Assembly: GCF_019297855.1 (NCBI RefSeq)
Contig: NZ_CP079194.1
Location: 434,001-498,000, forward strand
DNA length: 64,000 nt
Direction of reading: 5' to 3'
DNA from: Gymnodinialimonas ceratoperidinii
GTDB taxonomy: Bacteria > Pseudomonadota > Alphaproteobacteria > Rhodobacterales > Rhodobacteraceae
Position 1 is the stretch's first letter. Each line of letters opens with the position of its first letter. Under the pieces are notes generated by a model, which was given only the letters and a program-made list of their open reading frames with translations, was not told the DNA's origin and made no database searches. The translations under genes were made by a program, and so were the position numbers. Shown here one piece after another: positions 27,001 through 36,639 of the stretch.

Positions 27001-27399
27001 ATGAAGATCCTTGTCCTCTATCTCTCCACCGCCGTGATCTTCTTTGCGGCCGACGCCGTGGGCCTTCGTCTGCTCGTGAAACCTGTGTTCGAGCGTCACG
27101 TCGCACATCTCTTCGCGGACCCGTTCCGCGTGGTTCCGGCGGCGCTGTTCTACCTCGGATATGTCGCGGGCCTCCTCTGGTTCGTCTCCGTCCCCGCCCT
27201 GCGCGCCGACGATCCGATCAGCGCTTTGTGGGGCGGCATCGCCTTGGGCCTGATGGCCTACGGCACCTATGAGTTCACCAATTACGCCACGCTGCGAGAC
27301 TGGTCGATGCAACAGGTCGCCGTCGACACGCTATGGGGCGGCGTTCTGACGGGGTTTTCTGCCTGGGCCGGCGTGATGATCGCCCGCATGGTGGGGTGA
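27001..27399 (+). CDS. DUF2177 family integral membrane protein
   Basis: A 132-residue protein with four predicted membrane helices (LVLYLSTAVIFFAADAVGL; AALFYLGYVAGLLWFV; ALWGGIALGLMAYGTYEFTNY; VDTLWGGVLTGFSAWAGVMIA). The central LMAYGTYEFTNYATLRDW signature marks DUF2177. Function unknown. It follows the SDR gene by 135 bases, and in other alphaproteobacteria it joins the flavoprotein-DUF1365-CFA cluster, so I place it with that set. GGAAG precedes the ATG. It is convergent with the transglutaminase-like gene (2 bases between stops). Confidence 0.88.
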   Translation: MKILVLYLSTAVIFFAADAVGLRLLVKPVFERHVAHLFADPFRVVPAALFYLGYVAGLLWFVSVPALRADDPISALWGGIALGLMAYGTYEFTNYATLRDWSMQQVAVDTLWGGVLTGFSAWAGVMIARMVG

Positions 27400-27401
27400 G
27401 C

Positions 27402-28175
27402 CTACGCCGTCACGGACACCGACTGCTGCCTGAGGGTACAGGGCCCGAAGGTGGTGAGGAACGCGACGCCTGACGCGTCGGGGCCAACGCCGATCCGCGC
27501 AATGGTATCGGCGGTCGCCATGCCGGTCGCGTCGACCAGATGCCATGTGCCGTCGAGGAAAACCTCTGCCACCGCGTGAAAGTCGGGCGGCGTGACGCCG
27601 GGCGCGTAGACGCTGGCGAATCTGGCCGGGATGGTCGAGGCGCGGGCGAGGGCGATCATGACGTGGGCGTAATCCCGGCAGACGCCCTGCCGCTGCACGA
27701 AGGAATCGAGCGCCGTGGTCTGGCCATTGCTCGATCCGGGAACGTAGCTGAAGGCCTTCGTGATCCAATCCCGCATGGCGGCGATCCGGGCGCCGCCTTG
27801 GTAGGCACCGAATTCCGCCTCGACGAAGGACTGGAACTCATCTGAAGGGCAATAGCGCGAGGGCATGAGGTAGCGCACCGTGTCACCCGGCAGCAGATGC
27901 GGCGCCACGGCATCGAGGGTCGAGATATCGAGCGCCGGACGGTCCACGACGACACGCGCCGTATAATCGCAGCGGAAGATGCCATCGGTCCTGATCCAAA
28001 TGCGCTCGCCCAACCCGTCGTCGGCCGCAACGCGGGCAAGATGCTCCGTATCGGAAATCTCGATATTCGACGATTGCAGCCGTTGATCCGCGAGATCAGC
28101 GACCTCGATCTGCAACAGCAGGTCCGTGGGACCGGAGAGCTGATACTCCAGCTGAACGTTGACATCGAGTTCCAT
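27402..28175 (-). CDS. Transglutaminase-like cysteine protease-fold protein
   Basis: A 257-residue protein. The N-terminal beta region starts MELDVNVQLEYQLSGPTDLL; the transglutaminase core carries Cys in RQGVCRDYAHVMIALARA, His in DFHAVAEVFLDGTWHLVDAT, and Asp in the same VDAT. This Cys-His-Asp triad is intact. No signal peptide is visible, so it is probably cytoplasmic. Bacterial members act as peptidases or in crosslinking, and the substrate here is unknown. The ATG at 28175 has AGAGG before it; in-frame codons up to 23 upstream do not. Confidence 0.87.
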   Translation of the reverse strand: MELDVNVQLEYQLSGPTDLLLQIEVADLADQRLQSSNIEISDTEHLARVAADDGLGERIWIRTDGIFRCDYTARVVVDRPALDISTLDAVAPHLLPGDTVRYLMPSRYCPSDEFQSFVEAEFGAYQGGARIAAMRDWITKAFSYVPGSSNGQTTALDSFVQRQGVCRDYAHVMIALARASTIPARFASVYAPGVTPPDFHAVAEVFLDGTWHLVDATGMATADTIARIGVGPDASGVAFLTTFGPCTLRQQSVSVTA

Positions 28176-28448
28176 GCTTGACCTCTGAGAGTTAAGGGAA
28201 CGTGTCGTCAGGGACCGTTCCATCGCCGTTCCTGTCTGCGGCACCTACCAACGGGCGATCACCGCCATTGGTTGCACGTGGCTTCAGGTCTTGAGTCGCA
28301 AATAGCCGCGCAACGCCCACTGGCTACGAATCACGCACGCTGTCTTTCGGCTGATTGCGCGTGAAACGCTTATCCAGCGCCGAAGAAAAACAGCCAGGCT
28401 GCCCGCGCATCGGCGCCAGCTACAGAACTTTAAAGGCAAAGGGGAGAA

Positions 28449-28524
28449 TGGTGAGCCCTGCAGGATTCGAACCTGCGACAAATTGATTAAAAGTCAACTG
28501 CTCTACCAACTGAGCTAAGGGCCC
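28449..28524 (-). tRNA. tRNA-Lys (anticodon TTT)
   Basis: A 76-nt cloverleaf with encoded CCA. The acceptor stem GGGCCCT pairs with AGGGCTC (one G-T), the D arm is GCTC/GAGC, the anticodon loop CTTTTAA gives TTT within the stem TTGA/TCAA, and the T arm is GCAGG-TTCGAAT-CCTGC. It is divergent from dapF. Confidence 0.97.
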
Positions 28525-28612
28525 GCTCAAGTCGCGGTTACTAGGACCGAGTTCTTGGCGCGTCAAGCGAAAATCCCCACAGGGTCTTTGAACTGTCCGC
28601 AGGTTCTCGTAT

Positions 28613-29461
28613 ATGCGCCAGATGCCTGATCAAGTTCCCCCCACCGGCTTGCCGTTCCTGAAGATGCACGGTCTTGGCAACGACTTCGTCGTGATCGACG
28701 CCCGCAACGGCGCGCGCTCCGTCACGCCTGCCTTGGCGCAAGCGTTGGGTGACCGGCATCGGGGTGTGGGATTCGACCAGCTCGCGGTGATCGAGACCGG
28801 CGACGACAGTGATCTGCGGCTGACGTTCTGGAATGCGGACGGCTCGCTGGCCGGGGCCTGCGGCAATGCGACCCGCTGCGTCGCGCGCCGCGAGATGGAG
28901 CTGACCGGGCGCGACCGCATCACGCTGCGGACCGAGCGTGGCCTGCTGGAAGCGGTTGACGCCGGGGACGGGCTGACCTCCGTCAACATGGGGCACCCGA
29001 TGCTCGACTGGCAGGGGGTGCCGCTCGCGCGCGACTGCGACACGCTGAACCTGCCGCTCGACGGCGCGCCCGTTGCGACCGGGATGGGCAACCCCCATTG
29101 CACCTTCTTCGTCGAGGATGCCGATGCGGTGGATCTCGAAGCCCAAGGGGCGCGCTTCGAGCATGACCCGCTGTTCCCCGAGCGGACCAACGTGCAGTTT
29201 GCCCATGTCATCGGCCCGGACCACCTGCGGATGCGGGTGTGGGAACGGGGCGTCGGCGTGACGCTGGCCTCCGGCTCGTCCTCTTGCGCCGTGGCCGTCG
29301 CGGCCGCGCGGCGCGGGCTGACCGGGCGGCAGGTGCGGCTGACGCTCGACGGCGGCGAAATTTCCATCGACTGGCGCGACGATGGCGCCTGGATGACCGG
29401 CCCCACTGCCCATGTCTTCACCGCCGAGCTGACGCCCGCGTTTCTGGACGGCTTGCCATGA
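28613..29461 (+). CDS. dapF: Diaminopimelate epimerase
   Basis: A 282-residue, cofactor-independent racemase that converts LL- to meso-diaminopimelate for lysine and peptidoglycan. The two catalytic cysteines are present: Cys83 in GACGNATRC and Cys225 in [12 protein letters not shown]. The second motif lacks the first Cys of the common ACGTGACA form, but the one that aligns with the catalytic residue is kept. Early motif [14 protein letters not shown]. It overlaps mtaB by 4 bases (ATGA). Confidence 0.97.
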   Translation: MRQMPDQVPPTGLPFLKMHGLGNDFVVIDARNGARSVTPALAQALGDRHRGVGFDQLAVIETGDDSDLRLTFWNADGSLAGACGNATRCVARREMELTGRDRITLRTERGLLEAVDAGDGLTSVNMGHPMLDWQGVPLARDCDTLNLPLDGAPVATGMGNPHCTFFVEDADAVDLEAQGARFEHDPLFPERTNVQFAHVIGPDHLRMRVWERGVGVTLASGSSSCAVAVAAARRGLTGRQVRLTLDGGEISIDWRDDGAWMTGPTAHVFTAELTPAFLDGLP

Positions 29462-30729
29462 GCGCCCCTGACACCAAGGTTCCGGTCTTTCACACCCATG
29501 GCTGCCGTCTGAACGCCTACGAGACCGAAGCGATGCGCGAGATGACGGAGGCCGCAGGCGTCGAGAATGCCGTGATCGTCAACACCTGCGCCGTGACCGC
29601 CGAAGCGGTGCGCAAGGCGCGGCAGGAGATCCGCAAACTCAAGCGCGACAACCCCGATGCCCGCGTGATCGTCACCGGCTGCGCCGCCCAGACCGAGCCC
29701 GCGACCTTTGAAGCGATGGGGGAGGTGGACCTCGTCCTTGGCAATACCGAGAAGATGAACCCCGAGACCTGGCAAAACCTCGGCCCTGATTTCATCGGGG
29801 AGACCGAGAAGGTCCGCGTCGATGACATCATGTCGGTGCGCGAAACGGCAGAGCACCTGATCGACGGATTCGGCACCCGCTCGCGCGCCTATGTGCAGGT
29901 GCAGAACGGCTGCGATCACCGCTGCACCTTCTGCATCATACCCTACGGTCGCGGCAACTCCCGCTCGGTCCCGGCGGGCGTCGTGGTGGACCAGATCAAG
30001 CGCCTCGTGGACCGCGGCTACAACGAGGTGGTGCTGACCGGCGTCGACATGACGTCCTGGGGCGCGGACCTCCCCGGCGCGCCGAAGCTCGGTGATCTTG
30101 TCATGCGCATCCTTAAGCTGGTGCCGGACCTGCCGCGCCTGCGGATCAGCTCCATCGACAGCATCGAGGTGGACGAGAACCTGATGCAGGCCATCGCCAC
30201 CGAGCCTCGACTGATGCCGCATCTGCACCTGTCGCTGCAGCATGGCGACGACCTGATCCTCAAGCGCATGAAGCGCCGCCACCTGCGCGACGATGCCATC
30301 GCCTTCTGCGAAGAGGCCCGCCGCCTGCGCCCCGACATCACCTTCGGTGCCGATATCATCGCCGGCTTCCCCACCGAGACCGAGGCGCATTTCGCCAATT
30401 CGCTCAAGCTGGTGACCGAATGCGACCTCACCTGGCTGCACGTCTTCCCCTACTCCCCCCGCGAAGGCACTCCCGCCGCGCGGATGCCGCAGGTGGACGG
30501 CACCGCGATCAAGGCCCGTGCAAAGCGGTTGCGAGAGGCGGGTGCGGCCGCCGTCAGCGCCCATCTGGCCAAGCAGATCGGCCGCGAGCATCGCATCCTG
30601 ATGGAAAACCCCCGCATGGGCAGGACCGAGCAATTCACCGAGACGCGCTTTGCATCCGACCAGCCCGAGGGCGACATCGTAACGGCTCGAATCATGGGAT
30701 TCGACGACGGGGGCCTCACCGCCGGATAG
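29458..30729 (+). CDS. mtaB: tRNA t6A37 C2-methylthiotransferase MtaB
   Basis: A 423-residue radical SAM methylthiotransferase. The N-terminal MTTase domain has cysteines in [17 protein letters not shown] and VTGCAAQ for the second 4Fe-4S cluster. The radical SAM site is [19 protein letters not shown], followed by [13 protein letters not shown] and [18 protein letters not shown]. It turns t6A37 into ms2t6A in ANN-reading tRNAs, which would include the tRNA-Lys(TTT) encoded just upstream. The HTHGCRLN start and [10 protein letters not shown] point to MtaB rather than MiaB or RimO. Coupled to dapF by ATGA. Confidence 0.94.
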   Translation: MSAPDTKVPVFHTHGCRLNAYETEAMREMTEAAGVENAVIVNTCAVTAEAVRKARQEIRKLKRDNPDARVIVTGCAAQTEPATFEAMGEVDLVLGNTEKMNPETWQNLGPDFIGETEKVRVDDIMSVRETAEHLIDGFGTRSRAYVQVQNGCDHRCTFCIIPYGRGNSRSVPAGVVVDQIKRLVDRGYNEVVLTGVDMTSWGADLPGAPKLGDLVMRILKLVPDLPRLRISSIDSIEVDENLMQAIATEPRLMPHLHLSLQHGDDLILKRMKRRHLRDDAIAFCEEARRLRPDITFGADIIAGFPTETEAHFANSLKLVTECDLTWLHVFPYSPREGTPAARMPQVDGTAIKARAKRLREAGAAAVSAHLAKQIGREHRILMENPRMGRTEQFTETRFASDQPEGDIVTARIMGFDDGGLTAG

Positions 30730-30965
30730 GTCATTTTGTGGGATAGGGCCAAAAACTAGGAGAAATTCCGTTTTCGTGCTACGTGTTAGGCAAGAAGCGG
30801 GCGTTTCCTGCGGTGCATTCTCCGCTGCGGTGGTCGGGCGAAATAGACCTGTCGAAAATCAAATAGATTTGTCGATGCGCGCTAAGGCTGTGCCGAGAAG
30901 CGGAAAAATGACGGCTTACGCAGTCTGTTGCGGGCATTCGGACAGGGCTGGAAGGAACACATCCC
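30730..30965. other. Intergenic region of lower GC before the lipoprotein gene
   Basis: 236 bases between mtaB and the lipoprotein gene, clearly less GC-rich than the flanks. No convincing gene: overlapping short frames on both strands lack Shine-Dalgarno sites and have uneven codon use. It probably carries the lipoprotein promoter, and I do not see a clear terminator for mtaB. Confidence 0.45.
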
Positions 30966-31310
30966 ATGAAGAAAGCGATTTTTATCACGGCAATGACGCT
31001 GGCGGTTTCGGGCTGCTTTACGATCGGCAGCACGTTCGAGCGGTGGGTCGGCACTTACGAATACGATGGAACGTCATATCGCGTTGCCTATGTACGGACA
31101 GAGGGCCTCGACGGGGACACGAGGTGGGAATACCATCTGGTTCCCGGTGGGACGACCACCTACAGAAGTTCCGACATGATCGCGCGATGCCTTGCGCTTG
31201 AGGTTCCCGGCGACAATCCAACTCCAGTTTCTGGCTGCGAAGCCAGCTTTGCTCGCGCCATCGACGGGCTTGTCGGTCCTCCGATGATGGGAGGTGATGA
31301 TTACGGGTAA
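30966..31310 (+). CDS. Putative lipoprotein, unknown function
   Basis: A 114-residue product with a type II signal peptide (MKKAIFITAMTLAVSGC; lipobox VSGC, Cys17). Mature residues are polar, with YDGTSYRVAYVRTEG and a central WEYHLVPGGTTTY segment, two further cysteines and an acidic Gly-rich end. I recognise no family. The base composition of gene and upstream region is lower in GC than the neighbours and it stands alone, so recent acquisition is possible. Confidence 0.6.
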   Translation: MKKAIFITAMTLAVSGCFTIGSTFERWVGTYEYDGTSYRVAYVRTEGLDGDTRWEYHLVPGGTTTYRSSDMIARCLALEVPGDNPTPVSGCEASFARAIDGLVGPPMMGGDDYG

Positions 31311-31516
31311 GCGGCAGGCGAGAGCACCTGTCCAAACAGATAGGGCAATTGCACAACATCCCGGTGGAAAGCCAAAGAATCGAACAAACCGTGCGGTTCT
31401 CGGTGGTTGCCTTCACTCTCGATCAATTTGATGGATGCATTGTAAGCACACATCGCCGGGACGACAGGACTCCAACATTGGTGAAGGGTCAGTCCCGCTT
31501 GCCAAGGGTCTACCGC

Positions 31517-32170
31517 ATGCATCCCAATCCGGCGTTTCGCCAAGAACCTGCCTTCACCAACGTCGGCCTGTGCCGAAAGCGGGGTTTCGGGATGTTGTGT
31601 TTGAACGGGGACCCCACGCCATTGCTTGCCCATGTGCCTTTCGTGCTGAGCGACACGGGCGAGGTTGCGGAACTGCATCTGGTGCGCTCGAACCCGATTG
31701 CCCGCGCCGTGACCGAGCCCAAGCCCGCGGTGATCGCGGTGAACGGGCCGGATGGCTACATTTCCCCCGATTGGTACGATACGCCCAACCAGGTGCCGAC
31801 ATGGAATTACGTCGCCGTCCATCTCCGCGGCATGTTGCAGCCGATGAACCCGGATGAGCTGCGGGAACATCTGGACCGTCTCTCCAGCCATTTCGAGGAT
31901 CGACTTGCCCCCAAGCGGCCCTGGACCAGTGCCAAGATGACACCGGACATGCTGGAAAAGATGATGCGGATGATCCTGCCGTTTCGCTTCGAAGTCCATG
32001 ATGTCGAGGGCACGTGGAAACTGAACCAGAACAAGCCCGATGCGGCGCGTGCGGGTGCGGCGGAGGCGATCAAGCAATCACCGATAGGGCATGAGGTCGA
32101 AACCCTCGGCGCCCTGATGACCGGCGGCGTGCCTTCGATTGATAAGGATGCGCCGCTCACCTACATTTAA
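31517..32170 (+). CDS. FMN-binding PaiB-like negative regulator family protein
   Basis: A 217-residue protein of the PaiB/FMN-binding split-barrel family. It starts MHPNPAFRQEPAFTNVGLCRK with the usual MLCLNGDPTPLLAHVPFVL strand pair; the middle keeps AVNGPDGYISPDWYDTPNQVPTWNYVAVHLRG, and the end AIKQSPIGHE is shared by the family. PaiB of Bacillus represses protease and sporulation genes, but most homologs are annotated only as FMN-binding. The frame is open another 56 codons upstream without family features. I chose 31517 because AAGGGTC sits about six bases before it. Confidence 0.87.
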   Translation: MHPNPAFRQEPAFTNVGLCRKRGFGMLCLNGDPTPLLAHVPFVLSDTGEVAELHLVRSNPIARAVTEPKPAVIAVNGPDGYISPDWYDTPNQVPTWNYVAVHLRGMLQPMNPDELREHLDRLSSHFEDRLAPKRPWTSAKMTPDMLEKMMRMILPFRFEVHDVEGTWKLNQNKPDAARAGAAEAIKQSPIGHEVETLGALMTGGVPSIDKDAPLTYI

Positions 32171-32199
32171 GGCATCACTCGTTGCAGAGGATGCTCTGG

Positions 32200-32481
32200 A
32201 TGGCTTTGAATATCCCACCGATGGCGTTTCTGGCGCTGCGCTATGGCGCTGTCGCGGTCGCAGGCTTCACCGCCGCACGTCTTGCACGACGGGGGCGCCT
32301 TTCGCCTGCCGTCGAGGCCGAGATGGACGCGGCCCCCGATGGGGTGCAGCTGTGCAAGTCGCCGGGTCAGCTGGCCGCGGCAGGCAAAATGACAAGAACC
32401 TTGCAGGCCGGCCCGTTTGGCCCGAAGTTCCGCATAGACGGCACGGCGATCGGCCGTTTGCGAATTAAACGACTGACATGA
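32200..32481 (+). CDS. Small membrane-anchored hypothetical protein
   Basis: About 93 residues. An N-terminal hydrophobic helix (MAFLALRYGAVAVAGFTAARLA) is followed by basic residues ARRGRLSPAVEAEMDAAPDG and a soluble tail ending IDGTAIGRLRIKRLT. Similar Rhodobacterales hypotheticals have the same ARRGRL-EAEMD-DG pattern, by memory. The ATG at 32200 has AGAGG nine bases ahead; another ATG lies 3 codons upstream. It sits 29 bases after the PaiB-like gene and 12 before the GST gene, so it is probably cotranscribed. Function unknown. Confidence 0.62.
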   Translation: MALNIPPMAFLALRYGAVAVAGFTAARLARRGRLSPAVEAEMDAAPDGVQLCKSPGQLAAAGKMTRTLQAGPFGPKFRIDGTAIGRLRIKRLT

Positions 32482-32493
32482 TGGGATTTTGGC

Positions 32494-33096
32494 ATGATTG
32501 AACTTCTGGGCTCGGACGCGTCTCCGTTCGTACGCAAGGCGCGGGTCCTGATCGCGGAGGCAGGGATCACCGATGTGCCCTACGTTCAGGTGACGGCGAC
32601 GCCGATGGGCGGGGAAGAGCGGCTGAACTCGGCCAACCCTCTCGGCAAGATCCCCGCCCTCGTGCGGGACGAAGCGCCGACGATCTACGACAGCAACGTG
32701 GTGTGCCGCTTCCTCGACGATCGCGCCGGCGCAGGGCTCTACCCGCAGGAGCGTCTGTGGGAAACGCTGACGCTCGAAGCGACGGGCGACGGGATCATGG
32801 AGGCCGCTGTCGGCATCGTCTACGAGAAGCGCCTGCGCCCGGAGGAGCTTTGGTGGAACGACTGGTTCGACGCGCAATGGGTGAAGGTCACCCGCGCGCT
32901 CGACGGGTTGGAGCGGCAGTGGATGAGCCATCTTCACGGACCGCTCGACATGGGTCAGGTCTCCATCGGCTGCGCCCTGGGCTACCTCGACCTGCGCCAC
33001 AAGGATCGCGATTGGCGCGAGGGGCGTGAGGCGCTGGCGACGTGGTACGCAGGCTTTGCCGAGCGGCCCGCCATGGTGGCCACCGCGCCGGAATGA
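32494..33096 (+). CDS. Glutathione S-transferase family protein
   Basis: A 200-residue GST. The N-terminal thioredoxin fold starts MIELLGSDASPFVRKARVLIAE, with Ser in place of Cys at the SPFVRK site (theta/beta-like, or YibF-like), then NPLGKIPALV and IYDSNVVCRFLDD supplying the cis-Pro and glutathione gamma-Glu contacts. The C-terminal all-helical domain is intact. The substrate is unknown. It is coupled to the following GNAT gene by an ATGA overlap. Confidence 0.9.
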   Translation: MIELLGSDASPFVRKARVLIAEAGITDVPYVQVTATPMGGEERLNSANPLGKIPALVRDEAPTIYDSNVVCRFLDDRAGAGLYPQERLWETLTLEATGDGIMEAAVGIVYEKRLRPEELWWNDWFDAQWVKVTRALDGLERQWMSHLHGPLDMGQVSIGCALGYLDLRHKDRDWREGREALATWYAGFAERPAMVATAPE

Positions 33097-33521
33097 AGGT
33101 CGCACTTGCCGAGACAAAGGCCGCGCGGCAGGCGTGTTTCGACATTCGCCGGGCGGTTTTCATCGAGGAACAACAAATCCCCGAGGCCGAGGAGTGGGAT
33201 GCCCACGACGCGTCCTGCCTGCATTACCTCGCCACGGATGCGTCCGGCGCGGCGGCCGGTACGGCACGGGTCATCGCCCGTGGGGAAAGCGCAAAGATCG
33301 GGCGGGTCGCGGTGCTGCCCGCGCACCGTGGCACGGGGCTCGGCGCAATGATCATGCGGGCGCTGATGGCGGACGCCAAGAAGCGCGGTTTCTCCCAGGC
33401 CGAGCTCGAATCGCAGGTCTATGCGATCCCTTTCTACGGGCGTCTGGGCTTCGTTGCGGAGGGTCCGGATTATGACGACGGCTCCGGTATCATGCACCGC
33501 CTGATGCGCGCGTCTCTGTAA
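33093..33521 (+). CDS. GNAT family N-acetyltransferase (ElaA/YjcF-like)
   Basis: A 142-residue acetyltransferase. The segment ACFDIRRAVFIEEQQIPEAEEWDAHD is the hallmark of the YjcF/ElaA-type GNATs. The acetyl-CoA loop is IGRVAVLPAHRGTGLGAMIMRALM, and the end has YGRLGFVAEGPDYDDGSGIMHRLM. The acceptor is unknown. It starts inside the GST stop (ATGA), which suggests that the two are made together. Confidence 0.9.
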   Translation: MKVALAETKAARQACFDIRRAVFIEEQQIPEAEEWDAHDASCLHYLATDASGAAAGTARVIARGESAKIGRVAVLPAHRGTGLGAMIMRALMADAKKRGFSQAELESQVYAIPFYGRLGFVAEGPDYDDGSGIMHRLMRASL

Positions 33522-33781
33522 CGCCTCAGGCTCGGATGCCCGCATGGCGCGCCGCGCGGTGCCCCTATCTGCGACGAATTCTTGCGTAAATTGCTGTCAC
33601 AAGCCGATACGGGCGGAAATATGCGACATTTCAGCCCCCGTGTGCGCGTTTGTCCGCTGGACGCGTAAACCTTCAAACAGTAACAGCAACAGCAGCTTGG
33701 GGACGGAGGGATTCCGACTCCGCAAATAGACGTTTCCAGGTCTGAAGACGTTTGGACCCAGAGAGAAAGGACGCAGAGCTC

Positions 33782-34357
33782 GTGTCAGATACACAGGATC
33801 CGTCCGGCGAACGCCGGGATTTTCTGTACTACGCCACCGCCGGTACCGGCGTTGTCGTTGCAGGTGCGGCCGCTTGGCCGCTGGTGAACTCCATGAACCC
33901 CTCCGCCGATGTGCAGGCTGCCAGCCAGCTGCGCGTCGACGTGTCGGGGATCGAGCCGGGCACGCAGCTGACCGTGCTGTTCCTGGGCAAACCGATCTTC
34001 GTGCGCCGCCGTACGGAAGAGGAAATCGAGGCCGCGCGCGCCGTCGAGGTGAGCGAGCTTGTCGATCCCGAGGCACGTAACGCCAATGCCATCGGCGAAG
34101 ACGCCGCCGACATCAACCGCACCCTGACCGCCTTCGATGGCGAGAACACCGGCGAGTGGCTGGTGATGCAGGGCGTGTGTACGCACCTCGGCTGTGTGCC
34201 GATCGGCGACGGTGCCGGTGACTTCGGCGGCTGGTTCTGCCCCTGCCACGGGTCGCACTACGACACCGCCGGCCGCATCCGTCGTGGGCCTGCGCCCGAG
34301 AACCTCCCGGTCCCGCCGGCGGAGTTCATCGACGAATCAACCATTTTGCTCGGTTAA
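33782..34357 (+). CDS. petA: Ubiquinol-cytochrome c reductase Rieske iron-sulfur subunit
   Basis: A 191-residue Rieske protein of the bc1 complex. A Tat-type N-terminus ([18 protein letters not shown]) forms the single membrane anchor. The 2Fe-2S ligands are Cys133/His135 in CTHLGC and Cys153/His156 in CPCHGSHYD, with Cys138 and Cys155 for the disulfide. The start is GTG at 33782; an ATG ten codons upstream has a poorer context and would bury the twin-Arg signal. It heads the petABC operon, which passes electrons from ubiquinol to cytochrome c and pumps protons. Confidence 0.97.
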   Translation: MSDTQDPSGERRDFLYYATAGTGVVVAGAAAWPLVNSMNPSADVQAASQLRVDVSGIEPGTQLTVLFLGKPIFVRRRTEEEIEAARAVEVSELVDPEARNANAIGEDAADINRTLTAFDGENTGEWLVMQGVCTHLGCVPIGDGAGDFGGWFCPCHGSHYDTAGRIRRGPAPENLPVPPAEFIDESTILLG

Positions 34358-34372
34358 GGGAGGATTGAACCC

Positions 34373-35722
34373 ATGAGTGGAATTCCCCACGACCATTACG
34401 AACCGAATTCGCGCGGCGAGAAGTGGCTTCACCGCCGCCTGCCGGTTGTCGGCCTGATGTACGACACGCTGATGATCCCGACACCGAAGAACCTCAACTG
34501 GATGTGGATCTTCGGTATCGTGCTGGTCTTCTGCCTCGTCATGCAGATCCTCACCGGCGTCCTGCTGGTGATGCACTACACGCCCCACGTCGACATGGCC
34601 TTCGCCTCGGTCGAGCACATCATGCGCAACGTGAACGGCGGGTGGGCGATCCGCTACATCCACATGAACGGCGCTTCGCTGTTCTTCGTGGCGGTCTATC
34701 TGCACATCTTCCGCGGCCTCTACTACGGCTCCTACAAGGCGCCCCGCGAAGTGACATGGATCATCGGCATGCTGATCTACGTGCTGATGATGGGCACCGC
34801 CTTCATGGGCTACGTTCTGCCCTGGGGCCAGATGTCCTTCTGGGGCGCGACCGTGATCACCGGCCTCTTCGGCGCCATCCCGTTCATCGGCGAAGGCATC
34901 CAGACCTGGCTTCTTGGCGGACCGGCCGTGGACAACGCCACGCTCAACCGCTTCCTGTCGCTGCACTACCTGCTGCCCTTCCTGATCCTTGGCCTCGTGC
35001 TGGTTCACGTCTGGGCCTTCCACACCACGGGCAACAACAACCCGACGGGTGTCGAAGTGCGCCGCACCTCGAAGAAAGAGGCCGAGGCCGACACGCTGCC
35101 GTTCTGGCCGTATTTCGTGATCAAGGACCTCTTCGCCCTGGCGGTGATCCTCGTGATCTTCTTCGCGGTCGTGGGCTTCATGCCCAACTACCTCGGCCAC
35201 CCCGACAACTACATCGAGGCGAACCCGCTGGTGACCCCGGCGCATATCGTTCCGGAATGGTACTTCCTGCCGTTCTACGCGATCCTGCGGGCCTTCGATG
35301 GTGAGGTCTGGGTCGTGATCGCGGCGAACTTCCTGACCGGCGGCATCGTCGACGCGAAGTTCTTCGGCGTGATCGCGATGTTCGGGGCGATCCTCGTGAT
35401 GGCGCTGGCGCCCTGGCTGGATACCTCCAGCGTGCGCTCCGGTCGCTACCGCCCGATGTTCAAGTGGTGGTTCTGGGTCTTCGCCGTCAACTTCATGGTG
35501 CTGATGTGGGTGGGTGCACGCCCGGCCGAGGGGATCTATCCCTACATCGCCCTGATCGGCTCTGCCTATTGGTTCGCGTACTTCCTCGTCATCCTGCCGC
35601 TGCTTGGCGTGATCGAGAAGCCGCTGCCGCAGCCCGAGACCATCGAAGAAGACTTCAACGCGCACTATGGCAAAGACCATGGCGCAACCGGTTCGACGTC
35701 CGCGTCGACCCCGGCTGAATGA
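34373..35722 (+). CDS. petB: Cytochrome b of the bc1 complex
   Basis: A 449-residue integral membrane protein with eight helices. It carries the bis-His heme pairs ([53 protein letters not shown]), the quinone-site segment [20 protein letters not shown] and the [13 protein letters not shown] motif of the Qo site. The C-terminal extension ([16 protein letters not shown]) is usual for Rhodobacter-type cytochrome b. It follows petA by 15 bases and is followed by petC, also at 14 bases. Confidence 0.98.
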   Translation: MSGIPHDHYEPNSRGEKWLHRRLPVVGLMYDTLMIPTPKNLNWMWIFGIVLVFCLVMQILTGVLLVMHYTPHVDMAFASVEHIMRNVNGGWAIRYIHMNGASLFFVAVYLHIFRGLYYGSYKAPREVTWIIGMLIYVLMMGTAFMGYVLPWGQMSFWGATVITGLFGAIPFIGEGIQTWLLGGPAVDNATLNRFLSLHYLLPFLILGLVLVHVWAFHTTGNNNPTGVEVRRTSKKEAEADTLPFWPYFVIKDLFALAVILVIFFAVVGFMPNYLGHPDNYIEANPLVTPAHIVPEWYFLPFYAILRAFDGEVWVVIAANFLTGGIVDAKFFGVIAMFGAILVMALAPWLDTSSVRSGRYRPMFKWWFWVFAVNFMVLMWVGARPAEGIYPYIALIGSAYWFAYFLVILPLLGVIEKPLPQPETIEEDFNAHYGKDHGATGSTSASTPAE

Positions 35723-35736
35723 GAGAGGATCTGACA

Positions 35737-36546
35737 ATGCTCAGGAAACTTACACTCAGCGCCATCGCGGCGCTGGCCCTCTCCACCGGTGGCGCAATCG
35801 CGGCAGGCGGTGAGAGCCACGTCGAGAACTTCAGCTTCTCCTTCGAGGGCCCCTTCGGGACCTTCGATCAGGACCAGCTCCAGCGCGGCCTTCAGGTCTA
35901 CACGCAGGTTTGTGCCGGTTGCCACGGCCTCCAGTACATCCCCCTGCGGACGCTGGCGGATCACGGTGGCATCGGCTGGACCGAAGACGAAGTGCGCGCC
36001 TATATCGATGAGAACTTCATCGAAACCTACGACGACGCGTTGCAGGACTGGCGCACCGCCACGCCGAACGACAACTTCCCGGCGAACGATGGTGTCGGCG
36101 CCCCTGACCTGAGCCTGATGGCGAAGGCACGGGCCGGCTTCCATGGCCCTTACGGCCTTGGCATCAACCAGTTCATCTACGGCATCGGCGGCCCCGAATA
36201 CATCGCATCGCTTCTGACCGGTTACACCGGCGAAGAGGTCGAGCAGTTCGGTTCCGTGCTCTACGAGAACACCGCTTTCGAAGGGGGCTACATCTCGATG
36301 GCGCCGCCGCTTTATGACGATGCGGTGGAATATGCCGATGGCACCCCCGCCACGGTCGAGCAGATGGCGGAAGATGTTTCGGCCTTCCTGATGTGGACGG
36401 CAGAGCCGCACCTGATGGCACGCAAGCAGTTGGGTCTGGTGGCGTTCATCATCCTCGGCCTCTTCGCGGTCCTGCTGTACCTGACCAACAAGCGCCTCTG
36501 GGCACCGGTCAAGGCGCGCGCCAAGGGCACCCCCCCCTCCGCCTGA
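35737..36546 (+). CDS. petC: Cytochrome c1
   Basis: A 269-residue membrane-anchored c-type cytochrome. A signal peptide ([20 protein letters not shown]) is followed by the covalent heme site C59-A-G-C62-H63; the axial Met is Met188 in [10 protein letters not shown]-terminal helix ([18 protein letters not shown]) anchors it with [12 protein letters not shown] inside. GAGAGGA precedes the ATG, which I prefer to one six codons upstream. It is the last gene of petABC, ended by a strong hairpin at 36571. Confidence 0.97.
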   Translation: MLRKLTLSAIAALALSTGGAIAAGGESHVENFSFSFEGPFGTFDQDQLQRGLQVYTQVCAGCHGLQYIPLRTLADHGGIGWTEDEVRAYIDENFIETYDDALQDWRTATPNDNFPANDGVGAPDLSLMAKARAGFHGPYGLGINQFIYGIGGPEYIASLLTGYTGEEVEQFGSVLYENTAFEGGYISMAPPLYDDAVEYADGTPATVEQMAEDVSAFLMWTAEPHLMARKQLGLVAFIILGLFAVLLYLTNKRLWAPVKARAKGTPPSA

Positions 36547-36570
36547 CCGCGTGAGACATCAAAGATTGCA

Positions 36571-36594
36571 GCGCGCCCTCCGGGGCGCGTTTTG
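36571..36594 (+). terminator. Terminator of petABC
   Basis: CGCGCCC-TCCG-GGGCGCG at 36572-36589 followed by TTTTGCGTTT. A seven-pair GC stem (plus a closing G-T) with a four-base loop and a short U-run, 25 bases after petC. Confidence 0.85.
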
Positions 36595-36639
36595 CGTTTC
36601 AGGGCTATCGCAGGTGGATTGAAGGAAGCGCCGTCGCGG

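Noticed and set aside
28859..29287. Loss of a catalytic Cys in dapF, suggested by SGSSSCA in place of ACGTGACA
   Set aside because: The Cys that aligns with the catalytic residue is the last one of that motif and it is present (Cys225); Cys83 is present too.
28630..30633. 667-codon minus-strand frame opposite dapF-mtaB
   Set aside because: It spans two well-supported genes on the other strand and crosses their junction, with no recognisable family and a high-GC shadow composition.
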